A stretch of DNA of 64,000 nucleotides, taken from assembly GCF_900996225.1 (NCBI RefSeq), contig NZ_CAAJGL010000090.1, forward strand, positions 682,001 through 746,000, read 5' to 3'. This stretch comes from Paraburkholderia sp. BCC1884 (GTDB taxonomy: Bacteria; Pseudomonadota; Gammaproteobacteria; Burkholderiales; Burkholderiaceae). The notes below the pieces were generated by a model, which made no database searches, had not been told where the DNA came from, and was given only the letters and a program-made list of their open reading frames with translations. This document shows, in pieces, positions 25,169 to 33,830 of this stretch. Numbering within the stretch: the stretch's first letter is position 1; each line of letters opens with the position of its first letter. Both the position numbers and the translations under genes were made by a program.

Positions 25169-25801
25169 TTACTGATCCAGTACGAGCTTGATATCGAGTG
25201 GCGGTTCCGAGCGGCTGAGGTTCAGGCGCTTCACGCCGGTGGCCGGCGCGTCCGCGTAGGCGAGGTAGTCGATCGTCCAGCCGTCCTGGGTAATCTGCTT
25301 CAGACGCGACGGCTGCTCGGGATCCTTCTCGGTCTTCGCACGCGACGTAGGCGCGGGCGACGGCTGCAGCCAATAACGCAGGCCTTCGACCGGCAACGCA
25401 AAACCAAGCGCGTTCTGCATCAGCGTCGAGACGTTGTCTGCTGTAAGCGGCTGACGGTTGGGCAGTTCAAGCGTGGCCGAGGCCGGCGACGACGTCACGA
25501 CCGCGAGCGTCTGCCCAAGCGGATTGCGCAATTGCAGAGTCACCGTGTCGCCAGTTTCCTGCCACGTGAAGTTGCCGTACGCATTGCGCTGCTGACCGTT
25601 CTGATCGTTGTACTGGATCGAGAAACGGCCCTGATAGGAGCGGCTGGTTTGCGCGGTCACGGAGGTCGCGGCATTCGACGTGGACGGCCCTTGTGGCTTG
25701 ACCGAAGCACAGCCCGCCAAAGCGACCACCGCTGCCGCTGCGAATCCGAGCGCCGCGCCACGCGGCGCCCGGTCAAAAGAAAACAAACGGGAAAGACGCA
25801 T
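25169..25801 (-). CDS. lolB: Outer-membrane lipoprotein LolB
   Basis: LolB accepts lipoproteins from LolA and inserts them into the outer membrane. The 210-residue precursor has a lipoprotein signal peptide ending VVALAGC (lipobox, acylated Cys near residue 31). The beta-rich fold includes YQGRFSIQYNDQNG, AYGNFTWQE and LRNPLGQTLAVV. Its ATG overlaps the TGA of the TPR gene (TGATG), which suggests translational coupling. Sequence identity in LolB is low in general, so the gene order adds to the call. Confidence 0.9.
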   Translation of the reverse strand: MRLSRLFSFDRAPRGAALGFAAAAVVALAGCASVKPQGPSTSNAATSVTAQTSRSYQGRFSIQYNDQNGQQRNAYGNFTWQETGDTVTLQLRNPLGQTLAVVTSSPASATLELPNRQPLTADNVSTLMQNALGFALPVEGLRYWLQPSPAPTSRAKTEKDPEQPSRLKQITQDGWTIDYLAYADAPATGVKRLNLSRSEPPLDIKLVLDQ

Positions 25802-27642
25802 CAAAGATCGTTCACCTGAAGTCGTTGGAGCGTTTTGACCAGCGTGTCGTTGTCCGGTTCGAGCTTGCGCGCGTCGCGGAAGGCCGCGCGCGCCTGATCC
25901 TGGTCGCCGGTTTTCCACAGCACTTCGCCGAGATGCGCGCCGATTTCGGCGTTCGGCTGCATGTCGTAGGCCTTGCGCAGCAGCTTGATCGCGTCCGACG
26001 TGTCGCCCATCCGGTATTTGACCCAGCCGACGCTATCCATGATGAACGCGTCGTTCGGCGCCAGAGACGAGGCTTTCTCGACCAGTTTGTCCGCTTCCGC
26101 GAGACGCTGGCCACGGTCGGCCAGCGAATAGCCGAGCGCGTTGTACGCCTGAGGGTTGTCCGGCTGCGTCTGGATCAGCTTGCGCAACTGCGCTTCCATG
26201 ACGTCGTAATGGCCGGTCTTTTCCGCGGACATCGCGTAGTCGTAGGCGAGATCGGGATCTTCGGGGAAATTCGCCGTGGCTTGTTGCAGGCGCGTTTCCG
26301 CTTCCGGATAGCGCTTCGCGTCGAACAGGATCGCCGCGTCGGTGCGCGCGATCAGCGCCTGGTCGCGCGGATCGGGCGCCTGCAGGCCGGCGAGTAGCTT
26401 GCGCGCGTCGTCAGTCTTGCCCTGCTTGGCGAGCAATTGCGCGCGCGTGATCTGCGCCGGCACGTATTGCTGGCTCGACGGCGAAATCTTGTTCAGCCAG
26501 TCACCCGCCGCCGGTTCGTTTTTCTGTTCGAGCGACAGTTGCGCGAGATAGATATACGCCTGGCCCGGATCGGCGCCCGGCGTTTTCTCGGCCTGTTGCG
26601 CGTACTGGGTCAGATAGGTTTGCGCGTCGGTGAAATTCTTCTGCTGGATCTTGATCAGCGCGAGCGCCATCAACGGCGTGAGGTCGCTTGCGTTGTTCTT
26701 GTGCATGACCTCGAACTGCTTCTGCGCGTCGTCCAGACGGTCGCTCGCCAGATACATCTGGGCGAGCGCGAGCCGCGCGTCATGCGATTTCGGATTTTGC
26801 TGCACATACTTTTCGAGCGACGCGATGCCTTCCTTGCGCTCTTCCGGGCCCATCTGCGACAGCGTCAGCGCGGCGGGCAAATAGTCGGGCTTGAGCGTCA
26901 GCGCCTGTTCGAGCGACTTGCGCGCGCCCGGTGCGTCGTCGGATACGAGCTGCTGGCGAGCGATCGCCAACTGCGCTTCCGGCCGGTTCATGTCGTTCTT
27001 CAGCAGATCCTGCAGCACATGCAGGCCGCCGATGCGGTTCGGGCCACGCGAGAGCAGCAACTGCAACGCGAGAATCGCGCTGCCGCGATTGTCCGCGGGC
27101 ACTTTCGTGAGTTCGCGAGCGAGGATCGGCTCGGCGTCGTCGGGCTTGCCGGACAGCACGAGCAGCGACGCGTCGAGTTGCGCGGCGCGTTCCGAACTCG
27201 GCGCATACTGCTGCCACAATTGCGCGGCGGCCAGTGCATCCGATGGGCTCTGCGCGGCCAGCGCGATTTCGGTGGCGCGCTGCGCCATACGCGGATCGTG
27301 CGTGTCGCGCGCGAGGGCGAGATAGGTCTGATAGGCGGGCGCCGGCTGGTCGCGTTGCAGTGCGACTTCGGCGGCGAGTACCTGGAATACGATCTGACTG
27401 GTCAGCGGCACGTCGGGCAAGGACTTCTGATCCTCCGCCGACGCGGGCCCGAGCGGGTCCGGCAGGGTGACCGACGTGTCATCCGAATCCGGCGAGGGGT
27501 CCTGCGCGTGCGCGGGCACGGCGGCCAGCGCCCAGACGGCGAGCGCAGCGGCGCCGAGCATCCGGCGGGCGGACACGGCGTGCGGGACGCGGGATGCGCT
27601 AGCCGGGCGCTTCGAAAACAGCTTCACGAAGGACAAGTTCAT
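25801..27642 (-). CDS. Secreted tetratricopeptide-repeat protein
   Basis: This 613-residue protein has an N-terminal signal peptide (LGAAALAVWALAAVPAHA, then QDPSP). About a dozen TPR-like helix pairs follow, with the clearest near the C-terminus (QAYNALGYSLADRG, IMDSVGWVKYRMGD and AEIGAHLGEVLWKTGD). It is probably a periplasmic or outer-membrane-associated scaffold. It stands between the divergent mutM and lolB in the order commonly found in beta-proteobacteria, and its coupling to lolB suggests an envelope role. No precise function can be given. Confidence 0.85.
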   Translation of the reverse strand: MNLSFVKLFSKRPASASRVPHAVSARRMLGAAALAVWALAAVPAHAQDPSPDSDDTSVTLPDPLGPASAEDQKSLPDVPLTSQIVFQVLAAEVALQRDQPAPAYQTYLALARDTHDPRMAQRATEIALAAQSPSDALAAAQLWQQYAPSSERAAQLDASLLVLSGKPDDAEPILARELTKVPADNRGSAILALQLLLSRGPNRIGGLHVLQDLLKNDMNRPEAQLAIARQQLVSDDAPGARKSLEQALTLKPDYLPAALTLSQMGPEERKEGIASLEKYVQQNPKSHDARLALAQMYLASDRLDDAQKQFEVMHKNNASDLTPLMALALIKIQQKNFTDAQTYLTQYAQQAEKTPGADPGQAYIYLAQLSLEQKNEPAAGDWLNKISPSSQQYVPAQITRAQLLAKQGKTDDARKLLAGLQAPDPRDQALIARTDAAILFDAKRYPEAETRLQQATANFPEDPDLAYDYAMSAEKTGHYDVMEAQLRKLIQTQPDNPQAYNALGYSLADRGQRLAEADKLVEKASSLAPNDAFIMDSVGWVKYRMGDTSDAIKLLRKAYDMQPNAEIGAHLGEVLWKTGDQDQARAAFRDARKLEPDNDTLVKTLQRLQVNDL

Positions 27643-27667
27643 GGAAATCCGTTCAATGTTTCGGACG

Positions 27668-27689
27668 ATTGTAACGCGCTCGCTACAAT
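27668..27689. promoter_or_regulatory. Symmetric -10-like palindrome between TPR gene and mutM
   Basis: ATTGTA (27668-27673), ten bases, then TACAAT (27684-27689). Each strand therefore carries a TACAAT, a good -10 match, so the two divergent genes may have back-to-back promoters. The -35 boxes are weak on both strands. Confidence 0.35.
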
Positions 27690-27729
27690 ACGCGCACAAC
27701 CACTCACGCAAGTTGCAGACCAGTTAGAC

Positions 27730-28560
27730 ATGCCAGAGTTGCCAGAAGTTGAGGTTACCCGACGGGGAATCGAACCGTATGTGTCCGGCCGCAAGGTTGA
27801 ACGCGTCGACGTACGCACGCCCGCGCTGCGTTGGCCGATTCCGGCCGACCTTGCCAAAACCTTGCGTGGCCACGTGGTGCGCAAGGTCGAGCGGCGCGGC
27901 AAGTATCTGCTATTCGAAATCGACGCGGGCTGGTTCATCGTGCATCTTGGCATGACTGGGACGCTGCGGGTGCTGCGCCACGTGCCGCATCCGCCGGCCG
28001 CGGCGAAACACGATCACATCGACTGGATCTTCGACGACTTCATTCTGCGCTATCGCGATCCACGGCGCTTTGGGGCGGTGCTATGGCATCCGCGCGAAGC
28101 CGGCGACGTGCTCGGGCATCCGTTATTGGCGAGCCTCGGCGTCGAGCCGTTTTCGCCGGCGTTTTCGGGCGCGCTCATGCACCGGCTCACGCGCGGGCGC
28201 AAGGTTTCGGTGAAGCAGGCGGTGCTCGCCGGCGAAATCGTGGTCGGCGTGGGCAATATCTACGCGTCGGAAAGTCTCTTTCGTGCCGGTATTCGTCCGA
28301 CCACGGCGGCGGGCCGTGTCTCGCTCGTACGTTACGAACTGCTGGCGGACGCCGTGCGCGTCACGCTCGCCGCGGCAATCGAAAAGGGCGGCAGCACGCT
28401 GCGCGATTTTGTCGGCAGCGACGGCGAGAGCGGTTACTTCCAGCTCGACTATTTCGTCTATGATCGCGCCGGGCTGCCATGCCGCGTGTGCGGAACACCG
28501 ATCAAGCAGATCGTGCAGGGGCAGCGTTCCACGTATTTTTGTCCCACCTGCCAGCGCTAA
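27730..28560 (+). CDS. mutM: Formamidopyrimidine-DNA glycosylase (Fpg)
   Basis: MutM excises 8-oxoguanine and formamidopyrimidines. The 276-residue protein begins MPELPEVEVTRRGI, in which Pro2 is the catalytic nucleophile and Glu3 assists. The helix-two-turn-helix region contains VGVGNIYASESLF, and the C-terminal zinc finger is CRVCGTPI...CPTCQR. mutY follows 7 bases downstream, so the two halves of the GO repair system are encoded together. Confidence 0.97.
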   Translation: MPELPEVEVTRRGIEPYVSGRKVERVDVRTPALRWPIPADLAKTLRGHVVRKVERRGKYLLFEIDAGWFIVHLGMTGTLRVLRHVPHPPAAAKHDHIDWIFDDFILRYRDPRRFGAVLWHPREAGDVLGHPLLASLGVEPFSPAFSGALMHRLTRGRKVSVKQAVLAGEIVVGVGNIYASESLFRAGIRPTTAAGRVSLVRYELLADAVRVTLAAAIEKGGSTLRDFVGSDGESGYFQLDYFVYDRAGLPCRVCGTPIKQIVQGQRSTYFCPTCQR

Positions 28561-28567
28561 ATCCTCA

Positions 28568-29704
28568 ATGCCTTCACGTGTCATTCCGCGTTCAGCCGTC
28601 TCCGCTTCCGCTGCTACGCCACAAGCGCCGGTCTCCGCGCTCACCGCTAAATTTTCGTCGCGCCTGATCGCGTGGCAGCGTCAGCACGGCCGCCATGATC
28701 TGCCCTGGCAGAACACGCGCGATCCGTATCGCATCTGGCTGTCGGAGATCATGCTGCAGCAAACTCAGGTGTCGACGGTGATTCCGTACTACGCGAAGTT
28801 TCTGGCGCGGTTTCCGACGGTCGTTGCGCTGGCAACCGCGCCGGTGGACGACGTGATGGCGCTGTGGGCCGGCCTCGGCTACTACACGCGCGCGCGCAAT
28901 CTGCACCGTTGCGCGCAAGCCGTGCTCGAGCAGCATGGCGGCGCGTTTCCAGCGTCGCCCGAAGCGCTTGCGGAATTGCCGGGCATCGGCCGCTCGACGG
29001 CGGCGGCGATCGCATCGTTCGCCTTCGGCGCGCGCGCGACGATTCTCGACGGCAACGTGAAGCGGGTGCTGGCGCGAGTGTTCGGCGTCGAAGGTTTCCC
29101 CGGCGAGAAGAAGGTCGAAAACGCGATGTGGACGCTGGCGGAATCGCTGCTGCCGGCGAACGCATCGGACGACGAAGTCAGCGCCTATACGCAAGGCTTG
29201 ATGGATCTCGGCGCAACGCTGTGCGTGCGCGGCAAGCCGGACTGCCTGCGCTGTCCGTTCGCCCCCGATTGCGTGGCCAACGTGACCGGGCGTCAGCGCG
29301 AATTGCCGACGTCGCGTCCGAAGAAAGCCGTCCCGACGCGCCACACCTACATGCTGGTGCTGCGCGACGGCAACGCGGTGATGCTGGAAAAACGCCCGCC
29401 GTCGGGTATCTGGGGCGGCTTGTGGAGTCTTCCCGAAGCCGCCGACGAAGCCGCGCTCGCTGCACGCGCGCGTGAATTCGGCGGCGACGGTGCGGTGTCG
29501 CGGCTTGCGCCGCTCACGCACGTCTTCACGCATTTCAAGCTGGATATCGAGCCGCGGCTCGCGGAGCTGGATCACACCGTAGGTGTGCTCGCCGCGCTCG
29601 GCGATGCGGACACAGCGTGGGTCGCGTTGAGCGATCTGGATTCGTTCGGCGTGCCGGCGCCCGTGCGCAAGTTGCTGGACGCCTTGCAGGGCTCGCTGAT
29701 TTAG
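28568..29704 (+). CDS. mutY: A/G-specific adenine glycosylase
   Basis: MutY removes adenine mispaired with 8-oxoguanine. The 378-residue protein shows the catalytic Glu region SEIMLQQTQVSTVIPYY, the helix-hairpin-helix LPGIGRSTAAAIASFAFG with the catalytic Asp in ILDGNVKRVLARV, and a [4Fe-4S] cluster set CVRGKPDCLRCPFAPDC. A C-terminal Nudix-like domain reads the oxidised base (from about 245, with PPSGIWGGLWSLPE). An N-terminal extension of about 30 low-complexity residues precedes the core. It lies directly after mutM. Confidence 0.97.
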   Translation: MPSRVIPRSAVSASAATPQAPVSALTAKFSSRLIAWQRQHGRHDLPWQNTRDPYRIWLSEIMLQQTQVSTVIPYYAKFLARFPTVVALATAPVDDVMALWAGLGYYTRARNLHRCAQAVLEQHGGAFPASPEALAELPGIGRSTAAAIASFAFGARATILDGNVKRVLARVFGVEGFPGEKKVENAMWTLAESLLPANASDDEVSAYTQGLMDLGATLCVRGKPDCLRCPFAPDCVANVTGRQRELPTSRPKKAVPTRHTYMLVLRDGNAVMLEKRPPSGIWGGLWSLPEAADEAALAARAREFGGDGAVSRLAPLTHVFTHFKLDIEPRLAELDHTVGVLAALGDADTAWVALSDLDSFGVPAPVRKLLDALQGSLI

Positions 29705-29747
29705 ACGATCGAATCGTTGGTGTGCGTGGCCGCGCTCAAGCTTCAGG

Positions 29748-30383
29748 CTACAGAAGCTGATGCTGCTGCATGTAGTGATGAACCACGTCGATCCGCGCGC
29801 CGGCGTCCTGCAATTCCATCAGTTTCTGGCGCGCCCGCAGCGCGATCGGCAAGACTTCGGCAAGGCGATTCGACACCCATGACGGATCTTCGAGTCTGAA
29901 CGGCTCGGCGAACGGCAGGCTGTCGGCGTCACGCTCGCGGATCGTCGCGATGATCCGTTCCAGCACTTCCGCGCATGCGCCAAATTTCTCCAGCTGTTCG
30001 TTGCCCTCGAGCGGCGCGTCTTCACCGAGCGCTTCAGCCATGCCGACCAGCAAACCGCTATTTTCCACGCGATGCGAAAGCAGACGAAAGCGCCGCGTAC
30101 CGCGCGCTCGAATCAGCAGCATGCCGAAGGCTTCGACGTCGCACTCTTCGATCTCGGCAAGGCAACCAATTGCTTCGGGCACCGAAGGCTCTTCCTCGCG
30201 CGCTACTTCCGCGCCGCTTTTCAGCAGACACACGCCGAACGGCGTCTTTTCACGCAGACAGTCGCGCGCCATGTCGAGGTAGCGCGCTTCGAAGATTTTC
30301 AGCGGCAGCAAGCCGTCGGGGAATAGCACCGTATGCAGCGGAAACAGCGGCACATCGGCAAGCACAGTAGAGGTAGAAGACAT
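29748..30383 (-). CDS. Stand-alone LON substrate-binding domain protein
   Basis: This 211-residue protein is only the N-terminal domain of Lon protease, without ATPase or peptidase parts. VPLFPLHTVLFPDGLLPLKI and FEARYLDMARDCL match the start of that domain. A helical part follows (about 115-205). Such proteins are widespread; their role is unknown, and regulation of proteolysis is often suggested. It lies just downstream of rapZ on the same strand, 38 bases away. Confidence 0.85.
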   Translation of the reverse strand: MSSTSTVLADVPLFPLHTVLFPDGLLPLKIFEARYLDMARDCLREKTPFGVCLLKSGAEVAREEEPSVPEAIGCLAEIEECDVEAFGMLLIRARGTRRFRLLSHRVENSGLLVGMAEALGEDAPLEGNEQLEKFGACAEVLERIIATIRERDADSLPFAEPFRLEDPSWVSNRLAEVLPIALRARQKLMELQDAGARIDVVHHYMQQHQLL

Positions 30384-30421
30384 GGCGCAACGCTTCGGTT
30401 GAGGCCGCGCGATGCGGCCGG

Positions 30422-31315
30422 TTAAGCCACTAACTTCGATGACTCGCCGGCTTCGACCGGCGCATCGCGGTGCCGCACAATGACATTCGCCGACCCTGCG
30501 AGACGCGCGGCGAGCGTCTCCGCAATGAACACCGAGCGGTGTTGGCCACCCGTGCAACCGATCGCGACGGTCAGATAACTACGGTTGTCGTCGCGGAAAT
30601 GCGGCAGCCATTTGGCGAGAAACTTCTCGATGTCGTCGATCATTTCATGCACCACCGGCAGCGCATCGAGAAAATCCACCACCGGTTTATCGAGGCCCGT
30701 GAGCGGCCGCAATTCATGATCGTAGTACGGGTTCGGCAGCGTGCGGACATCGAACACGAAATCCGCGTCGAGCGGCACGCCACGCTTGAAGCCGAACGAC
30801 TCGAACATCAGCACGAGCCCGGCATCTTTCTGTTCGATGAAGCGTTTGACCCACGCGCGCAGCACGTTCGCGCGCAGATTGCTGGTGTCGATCTGATGGC
30901 CGAACTCGGCGAGACCCGCCACGAGCTCGCGCTCGCGTTCGATGGCTTCGGCGAGCGAGGTGAGCAGGCCGACGTCGGCGTCGTGCGCGGTGGAACCGGA
31001 CAGCGGATGACGGCGGCGCGTTTCGGAAAAACGTTGAATCAGCGACTGCGTGCTGGCGTTCAGAAAGAGCACGCGCACGTCGTGAGCGCGGGACAGGTCG
31101 CGGATCATCGCGGGCACTTCGTCGAGCGAGGCGCTCGAGCGCGCATCGATCGCGACCGCGAGGCGTTCTTGCCCGGCTTCGGCGAGATAGGTGGCCAGTT
31201 GCGGCAGAAAACGCGGCGGCAAATTGTCGACGCAGTAATAGCCTGCGTCTTCAAGCGCGTTCAAAGCAACTGACTTGCCGGAGCCGGATATACCGGTGAT
31301 CAGGATTATGCGCAT
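30422..31315 (-). CDS. rapZ: RNase adapter / nucleotide-binding protein RapZ
   Basis: This 297-residue protein has the P-loop ITGISGSGKSVALNALED (about residues 6-23), YYCVDNLPP, and the C-terminal domain with TLPNPYYDHELRPLTG and IGCTGGQHRSVFIAE. In E. coli RapZ binds GlcN-6-P and guides RNase E to the GlmZ RNA to control glmS. It belongs to the rpoN-hpf-ptsN-hprK-rapZ cluster. The small-RNA partners are not known for this group, so the role here is inferred. Confidence 0.95.
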   Translation of the reverse strand: MRIILITGISGSGKSVALNALEDAGYYCVDNLPPRFLPQLATYLAEAGQERLAVAIDARSSASLDEVPAMIRDLSRAHDVRVLFLNASTQSLIQRFSETRRRHPLSGSTAHDADVGLLTSLAEAIERERELVAGLAEFGHQIDTSNLRANVLRAWVKRFIEQKDAGLVLMFESFGFKRGVPLDADFVFDVRTLPNPYYDHELRPLTGLDKPVVDFLDALPVVHEMIDDIEKFLAKWLPHFRDDNRSYLTVAIGCTGGQHRSVFIAETLAARLAGSANVIVRHRDAPVEAGESSKLVA

Positions 31316-31412
31316 GGAGTCGTCAAAACCGTAGATTTCATCATAGCATCTGGTCCCCTTGCACGTGCCCGCAGCCTGCCGTTGGCCGCGGGCGCGACAT
31401 GGTGTCGCGGAC

Positions 31413-32381
31413 TCAGATCAGTTTGCCGGGAAACTGGCTGTCGGGGTCCTGCATGGCGAGGCGCTGGCGGTCCATGAAGTCACGCAATGTATCGATGCCG
31501 CGCAGTTGGAGAATCGTGTTGCGCACGGCCGCTTCGACCAGCACGGCGAGATTTCGGCCGGCCGCCACCTGGATCGTGACTTTGCTGATCGGCAGGCCGA
31601 GCACGTCGACGGTCTGGCTTTCCAGCGGCAGACGCTGGAATTCGCCGTCGGGGCGGCGCACCAGTTGCACGATCAGCTTCAGCTTCATTTTCCGGCGCAC
31701 GGCGGTTTCACCGAAGATCGTCTTGATGTCGAGCAGGCCGAGGCCGCGCACTTCCAGCAGGTTTTGCAGGAGCGGCGGGCAGCGTCCTTCGACGAAGTCC
31801 GGACCGAGGCGGACGAAATCCACCGCGTCGTCGGCGACGAGGCCGTGGCCGCGACTGATCAGCTCCAGGCCGAGTTCGCTTTTGCCGAGGCCCGAATCAC
31901 CCGTGAGCAGCACGCCCATGCCGAGGATGTCGAGAAACACGCCATGCAGCGTGGCGCGCGGCGCGAGGATGCGCGACATATAGAGCCGCAGGCTGTCGAT
32001 CACGGCGGCCGGGGACATCGGCGTGGTGAAGAGCGGCGTGGAAGAGCGGGTACAACGTAGCACCAGTTCCGGTGGGGCGGCGACGCCGCCCGCGACCACC
32101 AGGAACGGCGGTTCCAATGCGATCAGCTCGGCCATGTGGCGCGAGCGGTCTTCGTCGGTCTGGCGTTTGTAGTAATCGACTTCGGCTTCGCCGAGCACCT
32201 GGATCCGGTTCGGGTGGATCAGGTTCAAGTGGCCGACGAGGTCGGCGCTCGACGTGGCATTGGCGACCGATTCCGAAGAAAAGCCGCGTTCCCAGCCTTC
32301 ATGCCCTGTCAGCCAGCTGAGTTTCAGCGTGGCGGCGTTGTCGTCGAAAATACTTTGGGCGTTGATGCTGGACGTATCCAT
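31413..32381 (-). CDS. hprK: HPr kinase/phosphorylase
   Basis: HprK phosphorylates a regulatory serine of HPr using ATP, and reverses this with phosphate. The 322-residue protein has an N-terminal domain (about 1-130) and a catalytic domain with the P-loop LLTGDSGLGKSELGLELI, GHGLVADDAVD, and the signature LEVRGLGLLDIKTIFGE. It is 124 bases downstream of ptsN. Its natural partner HPr is not encoded in this cluster, but a fused HPr with the matching serine is present at 3690-6254. Confidence 0.96.
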   Translation of the reverse strand: MDTSSINAQSIFDDNAATLKLSWLTGHEGWERGFSSESVANATSSADLVGHLNLIHPNRIQVLGEAEVDYYKRQTDEDRSRHMAELIALEPPFLVVAGGVAAPPELVLRCTRSSTPLFTTPMSPAAVIDSLRLYMSRILAPRATLHGVFLDILGMGVLLTGDSGLGKSELGLELISRGHGLVADDAVDFVRLGPDFVEGRCPPLLQNLLEVRGLGLLDIKTIFGETAVRRKMKLKLIVQLVRRPDGEFQRLPLESQTVDVLGLPISKVTIQVAAGRNLAVLVEAAVRNTILQLRGIDTLRDFMDRQRLAMQDPDSQFPGKLI

Positions 32382-32504
32382 GAGTCAGTGACTCCAGTGT
32401 GGGCCGCTTGCCGGCCAAAAGGCCGCGCTAGTGCGCGCGGCCCACCTCGCCAGCCCGTACCCGCATGTGCGCGGGAGCCGGGCGTGCGGATAACCGCCGA
32501 TGCA

Positions 32505-32960
32505 TCAAGGTTGCCACTGAGTGAGCAGGCGATGCAATGATTCGCGGTCTTCTTCCGTGTGCAGACGCTCGCGGGCTTCGCGATCGGACAGCAATTGGGC
32601 GATTTCCGAAAGGATTTCGAGGTGCTGCTGGGTGGCCTGTTCGGGCACGAGCAGGAAGATCAGCAGCGAGACCGGCTGACCGTCGGGAGATTCGAAGGGG
32701 ATGGGTTCAGCAAGGCGGACGAACGCGGCGAGCGGTTGCTTCAAGCCTTTGATCCGGCCATGCGGAATCGCGACGCCTTCGCCGAGCCCCGTCGATCCGA
32801 GGCGCTCACGCGCAAACAGATTGTCAGTGACCGTGCTACGGGCGATGCCGTTCTGGTTCTCGAAGATCAGGCCCGCTTGCTCGAATACGCGTTTCTTGCT
32901 GGTGACCGATAGTCCGACGACGACGTTCTCGAGGGGAAGAAATTTGGCTAAACGATTCAT
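32505..32960 (-). CDS. ptsN: Nitrogen-regulatory PTS protein EIIA(Ntr)
   Basis: This 151-residue EIIA of the fructose/mannitol family begins MNRLAKFLPLENVVVGLSV. The phosphorylated histidine is in GVAIPHGRIKGL (about residue 70). It does not transport sugar; phosphorylated by the Ntr chain, it regulates potassium uptake, nitrogen and stress functions. It sits between hpf and hprK. The ATG at 32960 is chosen over an upstream frame extension that has no family match. Confidence 0.95.
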   Translation of the reverse strand: MNRLAKFLPLENVVVGLSVTSKKRVFEQAGLIFENQNGIARSTVTDNLFARERLGSTGLGEGVAIPHGRIKGLKQPLAAFVRLAEPIPFESPDGQPVSLLIFLLVPEQATQQHLEILSEIAQLLSDREARERLHTEEDRESLHRLLTQWQP

Positions 32961-33127
32961 GTTGACAGGCGAAAACGTGGCCTGGATTCTCCTCGCTGGG
33001 GCGTTTGAGTGGCGTTCCATTCGTTTGATGCTCGCGGGACGCGCGTTGAAGTCCGAAAGCACAGGACTCCGGCAGACCGAGTTCCGGATGAGCTAGCTTA
33101 TAGCTTGACCCCGATGGTAACCGGAAC

Positions 33128-33133
33128 ATTATA
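33128..33133 (-). promoter_or_regulatory. Perfect -10 box in the ptsN upstream region
   Basis: TATAAT on the minus strand lies about 170 bases upstream of ptsN, in a 344-base spacer that holds no gene. A convincing -35 at the right distance is missing, so this is only a candidate promoter for ptsN-hprK-rapZ. Confidence 0.3.
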
Positions 33134-33240
33134 GAACAGGGTAGCAACAGATGGTGCGGCGCGCCATCGATGCGCGATGGGTTTTCAACGAATTAGTCCA
33201 CGCGCTGCGAATCGTGCGAAAAAGCCGCGCCGGAAACGAA

Positions 33241-33264
33241 AAACCGCCCGGTTTCGGGCGGTTT
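33241..33264 (-). terminator. Terminator after hpf
   Basis: On the minus strand AAACCGCCCG pairs with CGGGCGGTTT around a four-base loop and continues into a T-run. It lies 40 bases after the hpf stop and separates hpf from ptsN. Confidence 0.85.
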
Positions 33265-33304
33265 GGCTGGGGCAGGGAATATGAAGTGATGCTTCTAATT
33301 TCCC

Positions 33305-33661
33305 TTATTGCGGCGGTACGTCGAGTTGCGGCGCGGGCTGATACTTGATCGCCTCGTGCGCGTGGCCTTGCAGACGATCCTTGTGGCGTATCACCTGCCG
33401 GTCGAGCTTGTCGATCATCAGATCGATTGCAGCGTAGAGGTCGCTGTCACAACTCTCGACAAAGATGTCTTTGCCCTTCACATGCAGGTTGATTTCAACC
33501 TTTTGACGCTTGTCCTTTTCCTTATGGTTGTCGACCGAGAGGACCACACTGCCGTCGATGACCTGATCGAAATGTCTTAGCACCCTATCCAGTTTGGTGA
33601 TCACGTATTCGCGCAACGCAGGCGTTACTTCGAGGTGGTGTCCACTGATCTGCAGATTCAT
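33305..33661 (-). CDS. hpf: Short-form ribosome hibernation promoting factor
   Basis: This 118-residue protein of the HPF/YfiA family starts MNLQISGHHLEVTPALREYV and continues KLDRVLRHFDQVIDG and DLYAAIDLMIDKLDRQVIRHK. It binds the 30S subunit and dampens translation in stationary phase. It lies downstream of rpoN in the conserved order and has its own terminator. The length matches the short form, slightly longer at the C-terminus. Confidence 0.93.
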   Translation of the reverse strand: MNLQISGHHLEVTPALREYVITKLDRVLRHFDQVIDGSVVLSVDNHKEKDKRQKVEINLHVKGKDIFVESCDSDLYAAIDLMIDKLDRQVIRHKDRLQGHAHEAIKYQPAPQLDVPPQ

Positions 33662-33830
33662 AGTGCTTCTCCAAGCTAATGGCCGCTTGGCCCGCACGAT
33701 GAGGAAGGTCCGGTCGATCTGTGGCTTGCCTGAGTCGCCCCCCGGTGACTGACTGCTGGCAGGTCGCATCGGCCGGCCTGTCCGCCAACTGCGGAGCGGC
33801 CGGTAAATGCCCGCCACGGGAAGCGACGGG

